Shown piece after piece: positions 29,292-39,570 of a DNA stretch of 64,000 nucleotides. Made by a program: the position numbers and the translations under genes. Source of the DNA: Pantoea deleyi (GTDB lineage: Bacteria > Pseudomonadota > Gammaproteobacteria > Enterobacterales > Enterobacteriaceae); contig NZ_CP071405.1 of the NCBI RefSeq assembly GCF_022647325.1, positions 1,116,001 through 1,180,000 on the forward strand. The letters are read 5' to 3'. The notes under the pieces are model-generated. The model made no database searches and was not told the DNA's origin. It saw only the letters and a list, made by a program, of their open reading frames with translations. Each line of letters starts with the position of its first letter. Position 1 is the first letter of the stretch.

Positions 29292-29302
29292 TTAAGCATA
29301 GC
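29292..29302 (-). promoter_or_regulatory. Candidate sigma-S promoter (-10) for talA-tktB
   Basis: On the minus strand the bases read GCTATGCTTAA and are preceded by T, giving TGCTATGCT. This differs at one base from the sigma-S preference KCTAYACTTAA. The E. coli talA-tktB pair is known to depend on RpoS. The link here is inference from this match. Confidence 0.4.
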
Positions 29303-29382
29303 AGTCAGGACAAATGACGCAGGCAACACTGTAGCAATCCGTGTCCTGTGATTCGGGGGATGCAGAAGGGGAGAACGATAAG

Positions 29383-29410
29383 CGCAGCGCGGGGTCAGGC
29401 CCGCGCTGCG
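29383..29410 (-). terminator. Hairpin after hemF
   Basis: CGCAGCGCGGG and CCCGCGCTGCG form an 11-bp perfect stem around six bases. On the minus strand the following T-run is weak, so termination may be partial. Confidence 0.55.
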
Positions 29411-29423
29411 GCAAAAGAGGCAA

Positions 29424-30371
<948 letters not shown>

Positions 30372-30536
30372 TTATACGCCAAACCGCGCCGCTTGCATGA
30401 GTGCGGCTATCCGGTGAGGCGAAATCCTGACCACTTAAAGGCACGAATCAGCCGCGCTGAAACGCTGGCTGGGACTACCGCGTAAGCACGGCGTTGTCTG
30501 ATATGAAGGTTGGAATTTGAATAACATGTTAAGGCT

Positions 30537-30737
30537 GTGACGGATGACGCCATACGATTACAGTTACAGAACCCACCGCTGTGGCAAAAGCTGCGGTTAA
30601 ATGATTACGATATGCTCTATTTCATGTCTGAAGAACCCTTGCAGACGTTTATAAAAATGGGCGAAGCGCTGCGCAACAATCCACTGGCCGCTGAGGAATT
30701 GATTAATGCTATCGAAAATTATCAGGTTGATTCGTAA
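30537..30737 (+). CDS. Small protein of unknown function (66 residues)
   Basis: I do not recognise this protein. It would start at GTG 30537 just after an in-frame TAA, and AAGG lies only 2 bases before the GTG, so the ribosome site is poor. The sequence is soluble and acidic at the C-terminus (LAAEELINAIENYQ), with aromatic residues in a YDMLYFM stretch and no membrane segment. Its last 32 bases overlap the next small gene in another frame, which has a good ribosome site inside this gene. Coding status is moderately supported by that coupling. Confidence 0.5.
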   Translation: MTDDAIRLQLQNPPLWQKLRLNDYDMLYFMSEEPLQTFIKMGEALRNNPLAAEELINAIENYQVDS

Positions 30738-30915
30738 GCTGATAGCCGAGGTGTCAGGCGGACTCGTCATCATGGCGATAGTGACAGGCATATTTCTGAC
30801 CGCGACACTGAATGAAGGAGTGATGCGCGTCGTTGGCCCGTTGCTGGTACTGGTTGCCGGGCTGGTCGTTTATGGGCTGACTTATCTGATCGCGGATAAG
30901 TCTGACCGCCGTTGA
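30706..30915 (+). CDS. Small two-helix membrane protein of unknown function (69 residues)
   Basis: I do not recognise the family. The protein has a basic start (MLSKIIRLIRKLIAE), two hydrophobic segments (about 18-37 and 41-63) and a short charged tail. ATG 30706 has GAGGA about 9 bases upstream. It overlaps the end of the preceding 66-residue gene by 32 bases, and a terminator follows within 35 bases, so the two form a compact unit divergent from hemF. The size and topology would fit a small membrane accessory protein or a toxin-like peptide; the sequence does not decide. Confidence 0.6.
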   Translation: MLSKIIRLIRKLIAEVSGGLVIMAIVTGIFLTATLNEGVMRVVGPLLVLVAGLVVYGLTYLIADKSDRR

Positions 30916-30947
30916 TCCTCTGTCGCGAGAAAGACCCGCGAGAAAGA

Positions 30948-30971
30948 AGGCCGTTGATACGGCCTCTTTTA
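30948..30971 (+). terminator. Terminator after the two small genes
   Basis: AGGCCGT and ACGGCCT pair around TGAT and are followed by CTTTTA. A reasonable intrinsic terminator for the small-gene unit. Confidence 0.75.
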
Positions 30972-31082
30972 TAAAATAATTCAGGATAATCACTCCGCTG
31001 ATCGCCCCTTCTCTGCGATGAGTCGGGCGACGAGTGACTCAGGCCCCCGTTATTTTATTTAAGCTCTTTATGACTACCCGCA

Positions 31083-31931
31083 TTAGACGTTGCGCCGGTC
31101 AAACTCATCAAAGTAGTTAACGATGCCGCTGGCAATCGCAGAGGCGATTTTCTGACGAAACGCGGTGGTGCCGAGCAGTTGCTCTTCGTGCGGATTGGTA
31201 ATAAAGGAGGTTTCAACCAGGACCGACGGAATCGACGGTGACTTCAGCACCGCGAAAGCCGCCTGCTCTGTATGCTGGCTGTGAAGATGATGCACCGGAC
31301 GGATCTGATCCAGCACATGCTTGCCCAGCGTCAGGCTGTTCCTGATGGTGTCGGTCTGCACCAGATCGAACAGAATCTGCTGCAGATAGTGATCCTGCTG
31401 CTGCGCTTTCACGCCGCCCACTTTATCCGCATCATTCTCGCGCTGGGAGAGATAGCGCGCCATTGAGCTGCTGGCCCCGCGATTGGAGAGCGCAAACACG
31501 GAGGCGCCGCTGGCCTCGGGACTGGTAAAACCGTCGGCGTGGATGGACATAAACAGATGCGCGCCGTGCTGATGGGCGATCTCCACCCGCTGATAGAGCG
31601 GAATAAAGTGGTCGCTGTCGCGGGTCAGACGCACTTCGATCCGCGGATGACTCTGAAGCTGACGCTTCACGTTACCGGCAATCTCCAGCACGATGTGTTT
31701 CTCTTCGGATCCCTCTTCGCCAACGGCACCTGAATCGATGCCGCCATGACCGGGATCGATCATCACGATGCGTTTACCCTTTTCAGACGGGGGAGCCGGG
31801 CGTGGATGACGCGGTTTCTCTGAAAGAGCCGACTGCTCTCTGGCCTGAACCGCGCGCGGCGATAAAATGGCCAGAGCCAGCCCGGAAAGCAGTAACTGAC
31901 GACGGTGAATCAAACGTTTAAGCAGATGCAT
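31083..31931 (-). CDS. amiA: N-acetylmuramoyl-L-alanine amidase AmiA
   Basis: This zinc amidase cuts the peptide from muramic acid and helps separate daughter cells. It resembles E. coli AmiA (289 residues). The N-terminus has twin arginines (HRRQLLLSGLALAIL), a Tat export signal. Catalytic-domain motifs are IDPGHGGIDSGAVG, the glutamate in EEKH, SIHADGF and VLVETSFITN. ATG 31931 gives 282 residues. A TTG six codons earlier (31949) has AGGA close upstream and is an alternative start; it would only lengthen the export signal. Confidence 0.93.
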   Translation of the reverse strand: MHLLKRLIHRRQLLLSGLALAILSPRAVQAREQSALSEKPRHPRPAPPSEKGKRIVMIDPGHGGIDSGAVGEEGSEEKHIVLEIAGNVKRQLQSHPRIEVRLTRDSDHFIPLYQRVEIAHQHGAHLFMSIHADGFTSPEASGASVFALSNRGASSSMARYLSQRENDADKVGGVKAQQQDHYLQQILFDLVQTDTIRNSLTLGKHVLDQIRPVHHLHSQHTEQAAFAVLKSPSIPSVLVETSFITNPHEEQLLGTTAFRQKIASAIASGIVNYFDEFDRRNV

Positions 31932-32139
31932 GTGCGGGTCCGGTAACAAAAATCCTGCCGGTGTTATAGCCTAAGGCTCCGCTGCCTGCGATCACAGAAC
32001 CATTTCAGGGCATTACTTTGTATTGCAGGCCGCAAACAGAAAATGTGCGCTTTTTTATTTGCCGCCCGTCAGACCGGGGTTGCGTGCAGCAGAGAATGCG
32101 TGATAATCAGCAAATTGTGCTTATTTACAGGTAAAGAAG

Positions 32140-32565
32140 ATGGAAATCCGCGCCTTCCGCCAGGAAGATTTTGAAGAAGTGATCACCTTGTGGGAACGTT
32201 GCGATTTGTTACGGCCATGGAACGATCCGGAGCTGGACATCGAACGTAAAATGCAGCATGACCCCGATCTCTTCCTGGTCGCGGAAGTGGGCGGGGTGGT
32301 CGTGGGCACGCTGATGGGCGGTTACGATGGTCATCGCGGCGCGGCATACTACCTGGCGGTGCATCCTGACTATCAGGGACGTGGCTTTGCCAATGCCCTG
32401 ATGAACCGGCTGGAGAAGAAGCTGATTGCGCGCGGCTGTCCGAAACTGCACCTGATGATCCGCGAAGAGAACGATCAGGTGGTGGCGTTCTATGAGAAGC
32501 TCGATTACGAACCGGTGGATGCGCTGCTGTTCGGCAAACGCCTGATCGAAGATCGTGAGTACTAA
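32140..32565 (+). CDS. ypeA: GNAT acetyltransferase YpeA
   Basis: This 141-residue protein matches E. coli YpeA (141 residues), including [20 protein letters not shown] and GYDGHRG. The acetyl-CoA loop is [14 protein letters not shown]. The acetyl acceptor is unknown; ribosomal-protein-type substrates have been suggested for relatives only by fold. Its end overlaps the yfeZ start by 11 bases, so these genes are coupled. Confidence 0.92.
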   Translation: MEIRAFRQEDFEEVITLWERCDLLRPWNDPELDIERKMQHDPDLFLVAEVGGVVVGTLMGGYDGHRGAAYYLAVHPDYQGRGFANALMNRLEKKLIARGCPKLHLMIREENDQVVAFYEKLDYEPVDALLFGKRLIEDREY

Positions 32566-33022
32566 ACCGTCGCCGCGCTATCTGCCGGACGAATATGATG
32601 CGAGAGGGCAGCTGCGGCTGCCGTTTCTTTTCTGGCTGATCCTGTTGCTTCAGGCGCGGACATGGCTGCTGCTGGTGATGGCTGGTGCCTCGCGTCAGCA
32701 GGGCAACGATCTGCTGGCGCTCTTTTATCCGGATCGCCAGGCGTTCTGGATTGGCCTGGCGCTGGGCCTGCCGGCGCTGGCCGGGCTGCTGCTGACCGGC
32801 TATCGTCTGCGCCTGCCGCGGCTCTGGCAGCACTGGCGCAGCGTGCTCTCGCTGTCGCTGCTGGTGAACCTGATCTGGCAGACCATGCAGTTTGTTCAGG
32901 GCGACCTGCTGAGTTCACCGCTGCCCCTGATGCTGACGCTGTTCGACCTGCTGGCGCTGCTCTGGCTGCATTTCAGCCAGCGCTGCCGCGACTGCTTTCT
33001 GCCCGAACATCATCTTAATTAA
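32555..33022 (+). CDS. yfeZ: DUF2919 inner-membrane protein YfeZ
   Basis: This 155-residue protein with four hydrophobic segments matches E. coli YfeZ in [19 protein letters not shown] and [16 protein letters not shown]. The start is GTG 32555, inside the end of ypeA, with GATCGAAGAT rather than a strong ribosome site before it, consistent with translational coupling. The function is unknown. Confidence 0.85.
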   Translation: MSTKPSPRYLPDEYDARGQLRLPFLFWLILLLQARTWLLLVMAGASRQQGNDLLALFYPDRQAFWIGLALGLPALAGLLLTGYRLRLPRLWQHWRSVLSLSLLVNLIWQTMQFVQGDLLSSPLPLMLTLFDLLALLWLHFSQRCRDCFLPEHHLN

Positions 33023-33047
33023 ACTTTTTGGCGCTTTGCGACTCCAA
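33021..33047 (+). promoter_or_regulatory. Candidate sigma-E promoter for yfeY
   Basis: AAACTT at 33021-33026 and TCCAA at 33043-33047 are 16 bases apart, a partial match to the sigma-E pattern GGAACTT...TCTRA. E. coli yfeY is a known member of the sigma-E regulon. The match here is imperfect, so the call is tentative. Confidence 0.3.
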
Positions 33048-33087
33048 TCAGTTCCGCCTTTCCGGCCTCGTATTAACAGGAGTTTTC

Positions 33088-33705
33088 ATGAAAGCTGTTC
33101 GTTCCACGTTACTGCTCGCCGCTGTGGTGTTGAGCGGCTGTGCCAGTTCGGGTTCCGGCACAGACAGCAGCCAGCAGGTAAGCTGGTGGAATCCGCTCAG
33201 TTATCACTGGTCCTCGGCGCTGCCGTGGAACTGGTTTGGTGGCACGTTAACCGCGACTGAACAGGGTGTGGGCGGCCTCACGGCCTCGACCGCCATGAAA
33301 GAGGACGCGATTAACGCCGGGCTGAACGGTGACTATACGCTGCGTCAGGGGATGCGCAGCCAGAATGGCCAGGTGGTCTCTTTCTGGCAGGCGCTCCGTG
33401 ATGGCAAGGTCAGGCTGGTGATAGAAGGGCAGTCGCAGGTCGAGCGCATTGAGGTGATGGACAGCGCGATTGTCAGCCACGACGGCAGCAAAGTGGGTGA
33501 CGCCTTCAGCGACAGGTTCACGAAAGCCTTCAACAACTGCACCCTGGCCAGCGGCGCCGATGCGCGTGACGTGGCCTGTCGTGCGCCGGGCAGTCAGCAT
33601 CTGACCTATCTTTATCACGGCGACTGGCATGGCCCTGAGGGACTGATGCCTTCTGACGATACGCTGAAAAGCTGGAAAATCAGCAAGATTATCTGGCAGC
33701 GTTAA
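33088..33705 (+). CDS. yfeY: DUF1131 lipoprotein YfeY
   Basis: This 205-residue lipoprotein has signal peptide MKAVRSTLLLAAVVLSGC, placing the lipid on C18. The mature part contains SWWNPLSYHWSSALPWNWFGG and a conserved cysteine pair (NNCTL, DVACRAPG), matching the E. coli YfeY family. E. coli YfeY belongs to the envelope-stress (sigma-E) regulon; its molecular role is unknown. ACAGGAG lies 6 bases upstream of ATG 33088. Confidence 0.9.
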   Translation: MKAVRSTLLLAAVVLSGCASSGSGTDSSQQVSWWNPLSYHWSSALPWNWFGGTLTATEQGVGGLTASTAMKEDAINAGLNGDYTLRQGMRSQNGQVVSFWQALRDGKVRLVIEGQSQVERIEVMDSAIVSHDGSKVGDAFSDRFTKAFNNCTLASGADARDVACRAPGSQHLTYLYHGDWHGPEGLMPSDDTLKSWKISKIIWQR

Positions 33706-33951
33706 GTGCCCGCCCTGTCAGCGTGCCGCCCGCGAGGCGGCCGCTGACGCACGCCCCATCCCGCTCCGCACACCGCTTATCATCCCCATCGGCTTTTGCT
33801 GAATTCAGCATAAACTCTGCCGCCGTCTTATGCTTTTTTCGACTTTGAAATCATCAAACGATATATAAAACCGTTACTCGTTTTCACGGAGTTATAAATA
33901 AACTGATGCATCAGCGGGCGAGATCCGCATCAAACTTTTTCAGGGTGCCAA
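33706..33951 (+). other. Promoter region of the cysPTWA operon
   Basis: This gap of 246 bases begins with a GC-rich inverted repeat region just after yfeY and becomes AT-rich from about 33780. ATATATAAAACCGTTACTCG at about 33860-33880 is the most promoter-like part. CysB control is expected from E. coli, but CysB sites are too degenerate for me to delimit by eye. Confidence 0.45.
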
Positions 33952-34968
33952 ATGACATTACAAGCGATGAATAAAATCGTGAGCGGTATCGCGTTGTCGC
34001 TGAGCCTGGCTGGCGCAGTCAACGCCACTGAACTCCTTAACAGCTCTTACGATGTGTCGCGGGAGCTGTTTGTTGCCCTGAATACCCCCTTCGTTAAACA
34101 GTGGGATGCCGCGCATCCGGCCGATCCGCTGACCATTAAGATGTCACATGCCGGTTCATCGAAGCAGGCGCTGGCGATTCTGCAGGGACTGCGTGCGGAT
34201 GTAGTGACCTATAATCAGGTCACTGACGTGCAGGTGCTGCACGATAAAGGCAACCTGATCGCCGCAGACTGGAAAAGCCGTCTGCCGAACAACAGCTCGC
34301 CTTTTTACTCCACCATGGCGTTTCTGGTGCGCAAGGGAAATCCTAAACAGATTCACGACTGGTCCGATTTAACCCGCAGCGATGTGAAGCTGATTTTCCC
34401 CAATCCGAAAACATCCGGCAATGGCCGCTATACCTATCTGGCCGCCTGGGGCGCAGCGGATAAGGCGGACGGTGGCGACAAGGCTAAGACCCGGGCCTTT
34501 ATGACGCAGTTCCTGAAGAACGTGGAAGTGTTCGACACCGGCGGCCGCGGCGCGACCACGACCTTTGCCGAGCGCGGACTGGGCGACGTGCTGATTAGCT
34601 TTGAGTCAGAAGTGAACAACATCCGCAACCAGTACGGCAAAGATGAGTATGAAGTCATCGTGCCGAAAACCGATATTCTGGCGGAGTTTCCGGTTGCCTG
34701 GGTGGACAAGAACGTTGCCCTTAATAACACCAAAGACGCCGCCAGTGCCTATCTGAACTACCTCTACACGCCTGAAGCGCAGAATATCATCACCCGGTAT
34801 TACTACCGCGTGAACAACCCTCAGCTGATGTCGGCGCAGAAAGATCGCTTTCCGCAGACGACGCTGTTCCGGGTAGAAGAGGCGTTTGGCGGCTGGGATA
34901 ACGTGATGAAGACCCATTTCGCCAGCGGTGGCGAGCTTGATCAACTCTTAGCGGCGGGGCGCGGATAA
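33952..34968 (+). CDS. cysP: Thiosulfate/sulfate-binding protein CysP
   Basis: This 338-residue periplasmic solute-binding protein of the sulfate/thiosulfate importer has the E. coli CysP length and near-identical segments [25 protein letters not shown] and [18 protein letters not shown]. The signal peptide ends near VNATEL. An internal ATG five codons later would shorten the signal peptide only slightly. The stop overlaps the cysT ATG (TAATG). Confidence 0.96.
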   Translation: MTLQAMNKIVSGIALSLSLAGAVNATELLNSSYDVSRELFVALNTPFVKQWDAAHPADPLTIKMSHAGSSKQALAILQGLRADVVTYNQVTDVQVLHDKGNLIAADWKSRLPNNSSPFYSTMAFLVRKGNPKQIHDWSDLTRSDVKLIFPNPKTSGNGRYTYLAAWGAADKADGGDKAKTRAFMTQFLKNVEVFDTGGRGATTTFAERGLGDVLISFESEVNNIRNQYGKDEYEVIVPKTDILAEFPVAWVDKNVALNNTKDAASAYLNYLYTPEAQNIITRYYYRVNNPQLMSAQKDRFPQTTLFRVEEAFGGWDNVMKTHFASGGELDQLLAAGRG

Positions 34969-35801
34969 TGTTTGCAGCCAGCCATAAACGTGTTCTGCCT
35001 GGTTTTGGCCTCAGCCTTGGCACCAGTTTGCTCTTTACCTGTCTGATTCTGCTGCTGCCGATCAGCGCCGTCATCATGCAGCTGTCGCAGATGACGCTGC
35101 AGCAGTACTGGGATGTGGTGACCAATCCGCAGCTGGTAGCGGCCTATAAAGTGACGCTGCTCTCGGCTGGCGTCGCCTCTCTGTTTAATGCGGTGTTCGG
35201 CATGCTGATGGCGTGGATCCTGACCCGTTATCGCTTCCCGGGCCGCGCGCTGCTGGATGGCCTGATGGATCTGCCGTTTGCGCTGCCGACCGCAGTCGCG
35301 GGTCTGACGCTGGCCGGCCTCTTCTCCGTCAGCGGCTGGTACGGACAGTGGTTCGCCCATTTCGACATCAAAATCTCCTACACCTGGATCGGTATCGCCA
35401 TTGCGATGGCCTTTACCAGCATCCCGTTTGTGGTGCGTACCGTACAGCCGGTGCTGGAAGAGTTAGGCCCGGAGTATGAAGAGGCGGCCGAAACCCTGGG
35501 CGCGACGCCGTGGCAGAGTTTCCGCCGCGTGGTGCTGCCGGAAGTGGCGCCGGCGCTGCTGGCGGGCACGGCGCTCTCGTTTACCCGCAGCCTGGGGGAG
35601 TTCGGTGCGGTCATCTTTATTGCGGGCAACATTGCCTGGAAAACGGAAGTGACCTCGCTGATGATTTTTGTCCGTCTGCAGGAGTTTGACTATCCGGCGG
35701 CCAGCGCCATCGCGTCGGTTATCCTGCTGGCCTCGCTGATTCTGTTGTTCGCCATAAACACATTACAGAGCCGCTTTGGCCGTCGTCTGGGAGGTCACTA
35801 A
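34968..35801 (+). CDS. cysT: Sulfate/thiosulfate ABC permease CysT (CysU)
   Basis: The 277-residue inner-membrane permease has six membrane segments and the EAA loop EEAAETLGATPWQSFRRVV. PLPFALPTAVAGLTL-like and SLGEFGAVIFIAGNI segments are typical of CysT. It pairs with CysW to form the channel. Both ends overlap neighbouring genes by TAATG, so the operon is translationally coupled. Confidence 0.95.
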   Translation: MFAASHKRVLPGFGLSLGTSLLFTCLILLLPISAVIMQLSQMTLQQYWDVVTNPQLVAAYKVTLLSAGVASLFNAVFGMLMAWILTRYRFPGRALLDGLMDLPFALPTAVAGLTLAGLFSVSGWYGQWFAHFDIKISYTWIGIAIAMAFTSIPFVVRTVQPVLEELGPEYEEAAETLGATPWQSFRRVVLPEVAPALLAGTALSFTRSLGEFGAVIFIAGNIAWKTEVTSLMIFVRLQEFDYPAASAIASVILLASLILLFAINTLQSRFGRRLGGH

Positions 35802-36676
35802 TGGCTGAGGTTTCGCAACTCAATCACGCGGCGCGTCAGCCGGTGAACTGGAGCAAATGGCTGCTGATTGGCATCGGGGCGCTGGTCTCGATTCTGCTGC
35901 TGGTGGTGCCGATGATCTCCATCTTCTGGGAAGCGCTGAATCACGGGCTGATTGCGGCCCTGAGCAATCTCTCCGACCCGGACATGCTGCACGCGATCTG
36001 GCTGACGGTAATGGTGGCGCTGATTACCGTGCCGGTTAACCTGGTGTTCGGCACGCTGCTGGCCTGGCTGGTGACGCGCTTTACCTTCCCGGGACGCCAG
36101 CTGCTGCTGACCCTGTTCGATATTCCTTTTGCCGTGTCGCCGGTGGTGGCCGGTCTGATGTATCTGCTGTTCTGGGGCGTCAACGGCCCGGCGGGCGGCT
36201 GGCTGGATGCCCACAATATTCAGATTATGTTTGCCTGGCCGGGCATGGTCCTGGCGACGGTGTTTGTGACCTGTCCGTTCGTCGTCCGCGAGCTGGTGCC
36301 GGTGATGCTGAGCCAGGGCAGTCATGAAGATGAAGCGGCGGTGCTGTTGGGCGCTTCCGGCTGGCAGATGTTCCGTCGTGTGACGCTGCCGAACATTCGC
36401 TGGGCGCTGCTGTACGGCATCGTGCTGACCAACGCCCGTGCGATTGGTGAATTTGGTGCGGTCTCGGTGGTCTCGGGATCGATTCGCGGTGAGACCTATA
36501 CGTTACCGCTTCAGGTTGAATTATTGCATCAGGACTACAACACGGTGGGCGCCTTTACCGCGGCCGCGCTGCTGACCCTGATGGCAATTGTGACGCTGTT
36601 TCTGAAAAGCATTCTGCAGTGGCGCTTAGAGCAGCAGCACAAACGTCTGCAACAGGAGGGAAATCATGAGCATTGA
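35801..36676 (+). CDS. cysW: Sulfate/thiosulfate ABC permease CysW
   Basis: The 291-residue second permease has the EAA loop [19 protein letters not shown] and the CysW segment [16 protein letters not shown]. The cytoplasmic tail ([14 protein letters not shown]) runs 11 bases into cysA. Role: half of the membrane channel for sulfate and thiosulfate. Confidence 0.95.
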   Translation: MAEVSQLNHAARQPVNWSKWLLIGIGALVSILLLVVPMISIFWEALNHGLIAALSNLSDPDMLHAIWLTVMVALITVPVNLVFGTLLAWLVTRFTFPGRQLLLTLFDIPFAVSPVVAGLMYLLFWGVNGPAGGWLDAHNIQIMFAWPGMVLATVFVTCPFVVRELVPVMLSQGSHEDEAAVLLGASGWQMFRRVTLPNIRWALLYGIVLTNARAIGEFGAVSVVSGSIRGETYTLPLQVELLHQDYNTVGAFTAAALLTLMAIVTLFLKSILQWRLEQQHKRLQQEGNHEH

Positions 36677-37754
36677 GATTAACAAGATCAACAAATCCTT
36701 TGGTCGCACCTCGGTGCTGAACGATATCTCTCTGGATATTGCCTCGGGTGAAATGGTGGCGCTGCTTGGTCCATCAGGCTCGGGTAAAACCACGCTGCTG
36801 CGCATTATTGCCGGGCTGGAGCATCAGAACAGCGGCCAGATCCGCTTCCACGGTAACGATGTCAGCCGCCTGCATGCGCGCGATCGTCAGGTCGGCTTTG
36901 TGTTTCAGCACTATGCGCTGTTCCGTCATATGACCGTCTTCGACAACATCGCATTTGGTCTGACCGTTCTGCCCCGCCGTGAGCGCCCTTCCACGGCGGA
37001 GATCCGGCAGCGTGTCACCCGTCTGCTGGAGATGGTGCAGCTGGGCCATCTGGCGAACCGTTTTCCGGCGCAGCTCTCGGGCGGTCAGAAACAGCGAGTG
37101 GCGCTGGCGCGTGCGTTAGCGGTGGAGCCGCAGATCCTGCTGCTGGATGAACCTTTCGGTGCGCTGGATGCGCAGGTGCGAAAAGAGCTGCGCCGCTGGC
37201 TGCGCGAGCTGCACGAAGAGCTGAAATTTACCAGCGTGTTCGTGACCCACGACCAGGAAGAGGCGATGGAAGTCGCCGATCGCGTGGTGGTGATGAGCCA
37301 GGGCAACATCGAGCAGGTCGGTACGCCAGACGATGTGTGGCGTGAACCGGCGACCCGTTTTGTGCTGGAGTTCCTGGGCGAAGTGAATCGCTTTGATGGC
37401 GAGATCCAGGGATCGCAGTTCCACGTCGGCGCGCACCACTGGCCGCTGGGCTACACCTCTGCCCATCAGGGCGCGGTGGAGCTGTTCCTGCGTCCGTGGG
37501 AGATCGACGTGTCGCGCCGCAGCAGCCTGGAAACGCCACTGCCGGTTCAGGTGCTGGAAGTCAGCCCGCGCGGCCACTTCTGGCAGCTGGTGGTTCAGCC
37601 TGCGGGCTGGCAGAGCGAGCCGTTCTCGCTGGTGTTTGAAGGCGAGCAGACGGCCCCGATTCGCGGTGAGCGTCTGTTTGTGGGATTACAGCAGGCGCGC
37701 CTCTACAAGGGCGATAAGCCGCTGCGCGCAGTTGCCTTTGCGCAGAGCGCCTGA
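36666..37754 (+). CDS. cysA: Sulfate/thiosulfate importer ATPase CysA
   Basis: The 362-residue ATPase drives sulfate/thiosulfate uptake. Walker [11 protein letters not shown]-loop FVFQHYALF, signature [15 protein letters not shown], Walker [14 protein letters not shown] and H-loop FVTHDQEEA are all intact. A C-terminal TOBE-like domain (about 240-362) follows. AGGAGG lies 7 bases upstream of the ATG. A terminator follows, separating cysPTWA from cysM, though some read-through into cysM is possible. Confidence 0.96.
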   Translation: MSIEINKINKSFGRTSVLNDISLDIASGEMVALLGPSGSGKTTLLRIIAGLEHQNSGQIRFHGNDVSRLHARDRQVGFVFQHYALFRHMTVFDNIAFGLTVLPRRERPSTAEIRQRVTRLLEMVQLGHLANRFPAQLSGGQKQRVALARALAVEPQILLLDEPFGALDAQVRKELRRWLRELHEELKFTSVFVTHDQEEAMEVADRVVVMSQGNIEQVGTPDDVWREPATRFVLEFLGEVNRFDGEIQGSQFHVGAHHWPLGYTSAHQGAVELFLRPWEIDVSRRSSLETPLPVQVLEVSPRGHFWQLVVQPAGWQSEPFSLVFEGEQTAPIRGERLFVGLQQARLYKGDKPLRAVAFAQSA

Positions 37755-37773
37755 TATTTTCACCTCAACAGCG

Positions 37774-37803
37774 GGCGGGAGTCTCACTCCCGCCTTTTTT
37801 TCG
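37774..37803 (+). terminator. Terminator after cysA
   Basis: GGCGGGAG and CTCCCGCC pair around five bases and are followed by seven T residues. It lies 34 bases before the cysM start. Confidence 0.85.
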
Positions 37804-37835
37804 CCTCTTGTTTGTAACAGGCCAGGAACCACACC

Positions 37836-38720
37836 GTGACGACTCTTGAGAACACCATCGGCAATACGCCGCTGATCAAATTGCAGCGCCTGACGCCCGC
37901 CAACGGCAGTGAGGTCTGGCTCAAGCTGGAGGGCAATAATCCGGCCGGTTCGGTGAAAGATCGCGCGGCCTGGTCGATGATCCATCAGGCGGAACTGCGC
38001 GGGGAGATTTCACCCGGCGATCAGCTGATCGAAGCCACCAGTGGTAACACCGGCATCGCGCTGGCGATGATCGCGGCCATGAAAGGCTACCGTCTGCGTC
38101 TGCTGATGCCGGACAACATGAGTCAGGAGCGGCAGGATGCGATGCGGGCCTACGGCGCAGAGCTGATTCTGGTGCCACGGGAGCAGGGCATGGAAGGCGC
38201 CCGCGATCTGGCGCAGGCGATGGCCGCACGCGGTGAAGGCCGGGTGCTGGATCAGTTCAACAATCCCGACAACCCGCTGGGCCACTATCAGACTACCGGC
38301 CCGGAGTTGTGGCAGCAGTCGAACCAGCGCATGACCCATTTTGTCTCCAGCATGGGCACCACCGGCACCATCACCGGCGTCGGACGCTATCTCAAAGAGC
38401 AGAACAGCGGTGTGCAGGTGATCGGTCTGCAGCCCAGTGAAGGCAGCAGCATTCCCGGCATCCGGCGCTGGCCGCTGGCCTATCTGCCGGGGATCTACCG
38501 GCCCGATCTGGTGGATGATGTGATGGATATGACGCAGAAAGAAGCGGAAGAGACGATGCGGGAGCTGGCACGACGCGAGGGGATTTTCTGCGGCGTCAGT
38601 TCAGGCGGTGCGGTCGCGGGGGCGCTGCGTATTGCGCAGGCCAATCCGGGCAGTGTGGTGGTGGCGATCGCCTGCGATCGCGGCGATCGTTATCTCTCTA
38701 CCGGGCTTTATCATCAGTAA
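37836..38720 (+). CDS. cysM: O-acetylserine sulfhydrylase B, CysM
   Basis: This PLP enzyme makes cysteine from O-acetylserine and sulfide, or S-sulfocysteine from thiosulfate. It has 294 residues (E. coli 303, with a shorter tail here). The PLP lysine is K41 in NNPAGSVKDRAA; the phosphate loop is TSGNTGIA, and QFNNPDNP and MGTTGTITG are CysM-type. Translation starts at GTG 37836 with CAGGA upstream. Location just after cysA fits thiosulfate assimilation. Confidence 0.95.
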   Translation: MTTLENTIGNTPLIKLQRLTPANGSEVWLKLEGNNPAGSVKDRAAWSMIHQAELRGEISPGDQLIEATSGNTGIALAMIAAMKGYRLRLLMPDNMSQERQDAMRAYGAELILVPREQGMEGARDLAQAMAARGEGRVLDQFNNPDNPLGHYQTTGPELWQQSNQRMTHFVSSMGTTGTITGVGRYLKEQNSGVQVIGLQPSEGSSIPGIRRWPLAYLPGIYRPDLVDDVMDMTQKEAEETMRELARREGIFCGVSSGGAVAGALRIAQANPGSVVVAIACDRGDRYLSTGLYHQ

Positions 38721-38740
38721 TCTTCACTGAGACGGCATCA

Positions 38741-38779
38741 GACCTGTGCGCGCGTGCATCGCCCACAGGTCTTTTTTTT
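38741..38779 (+). terminator. Terminator after cysM
   Basis: GACCTGTG and CACAGGTC form an 8-bp stem around a 15-base loop, followed by eight T residues. Confidence 0.8.
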
Positions 38780-38889
38780 GGCCAGAATCGCCCGCAGCGG
38801 GGATAATGAATCTGTAAGGATCGCGTAAAACAGGCTGCGTGAACGCCGGCTACAGGACAAAATAGCGCCAGTTCTGCTGAGAGATAACC

Positions 38890-39570
38890 ATGAAAATTTT
38901 GCTTGTTGATGACGATGTTGAATTAGGCACGATGTTAAGCCAGTACCTGATTGCAGAAGGGTTCGATGCCCAGCTGGTTCTGACCGGCAGCGCCGGAATA
39001 GAGGGGGCGCTGTCGGGCGCCTTCACCGCGCTGATTCTGGATATCATGCTGCCCGATATGAGCGGCATCGACGTGCTGCGTCAGGTGCGTCAGAAAAGCC
39101 GGATACCGGTGATCATGCTGACCGCGAAGGGCGACAATATCGATCGGGTCATCGGTCTGGAGATGGGGGCGGATGACTATATGCCTAAGCCCTGTTATCC
39201 ACGCGAACTGGTGGCGCGTCTGCGCGCGGTATTACGCCGTTTCGAGGAACAGCCGCCGCCGCCGGAGTCGAAAGAGCCGCTGCGCTGGGGCGAGCTTTCG
39301 CTTAACCCCGCGACCCGCATCAGTGAGTGGCAGGGTAAGCCATTTGACCTGACCGCCTCAGAATTTAACCTGCTCGACCTGCTGCTGCGCGCGCCGGACA
39401 GAGTGGTCTCAAAAGATGAGCTGTCAGAGAAGGGGCTGGGTCGCCCGCGCGAAGCCTATGATCGCAGTGTCGATGTGCATATCAGCAATATCCGGCAGAA
39501 GCTCAGTGCGTTAACCGCCGACAGCATCACTATCGAAACCGTTCGCAGCATCGGTTACCGCATTCGATGA
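38890..39570 (+). CDS. OmpR-family response regulator, CpxR-like
   Basis: This 226-residue regulator has a receiver domain with acidic pair DDD at 7-9, phosphoacceptor D51 (LILDIMLPDMSG) and the lysine in MPKPCYPREL. A winged-helix DNA-binding domain (LTASEFNLLDLLL ... VDVHISNIRQKL) follows. It is CpxR-like but not the CpxR of the cpxRA-cpxP locus, which has other neighbours. Its stop overlaps the kinase start as ATGA. Nothing corresponding lies between cysM and crr in E. coli. Its targets are unknown. Confidence 0.88.
   Translation: MKILLVDDDVELGTMLSQYLIAEGFDAQLVLTGSAGIEGALSGAFTALILDIMLPDMSGIDVLRQVRQKSRIPVIMLTAKGDNIDRVIGLEMGADDYMPKPCYPRELVARLRAVLRRFEEQPPPPESKEPLRWGELSLNPATRISEWQGKPFDLTASEFNLLDLLLRAPDRVVSKDELSEKGLGRPREAYDRSVDVHISNIRQKLSALTADSITIETVRSIGYRIR

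Larger units (their letters stand above)
29078..29423 (-). other. Long leader region in front of talA
   Basis: These 346 bases separate hemF (ending toward it) from talA. They contain the hemF terminator hairpin at 29383-29410 and a sigma-S-like -10 near 29300. No coding region with family support is seen. The distance from that -10 to the talA ATG implies a long untranslated leader if the promoter is real. Confidence 0.5.
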
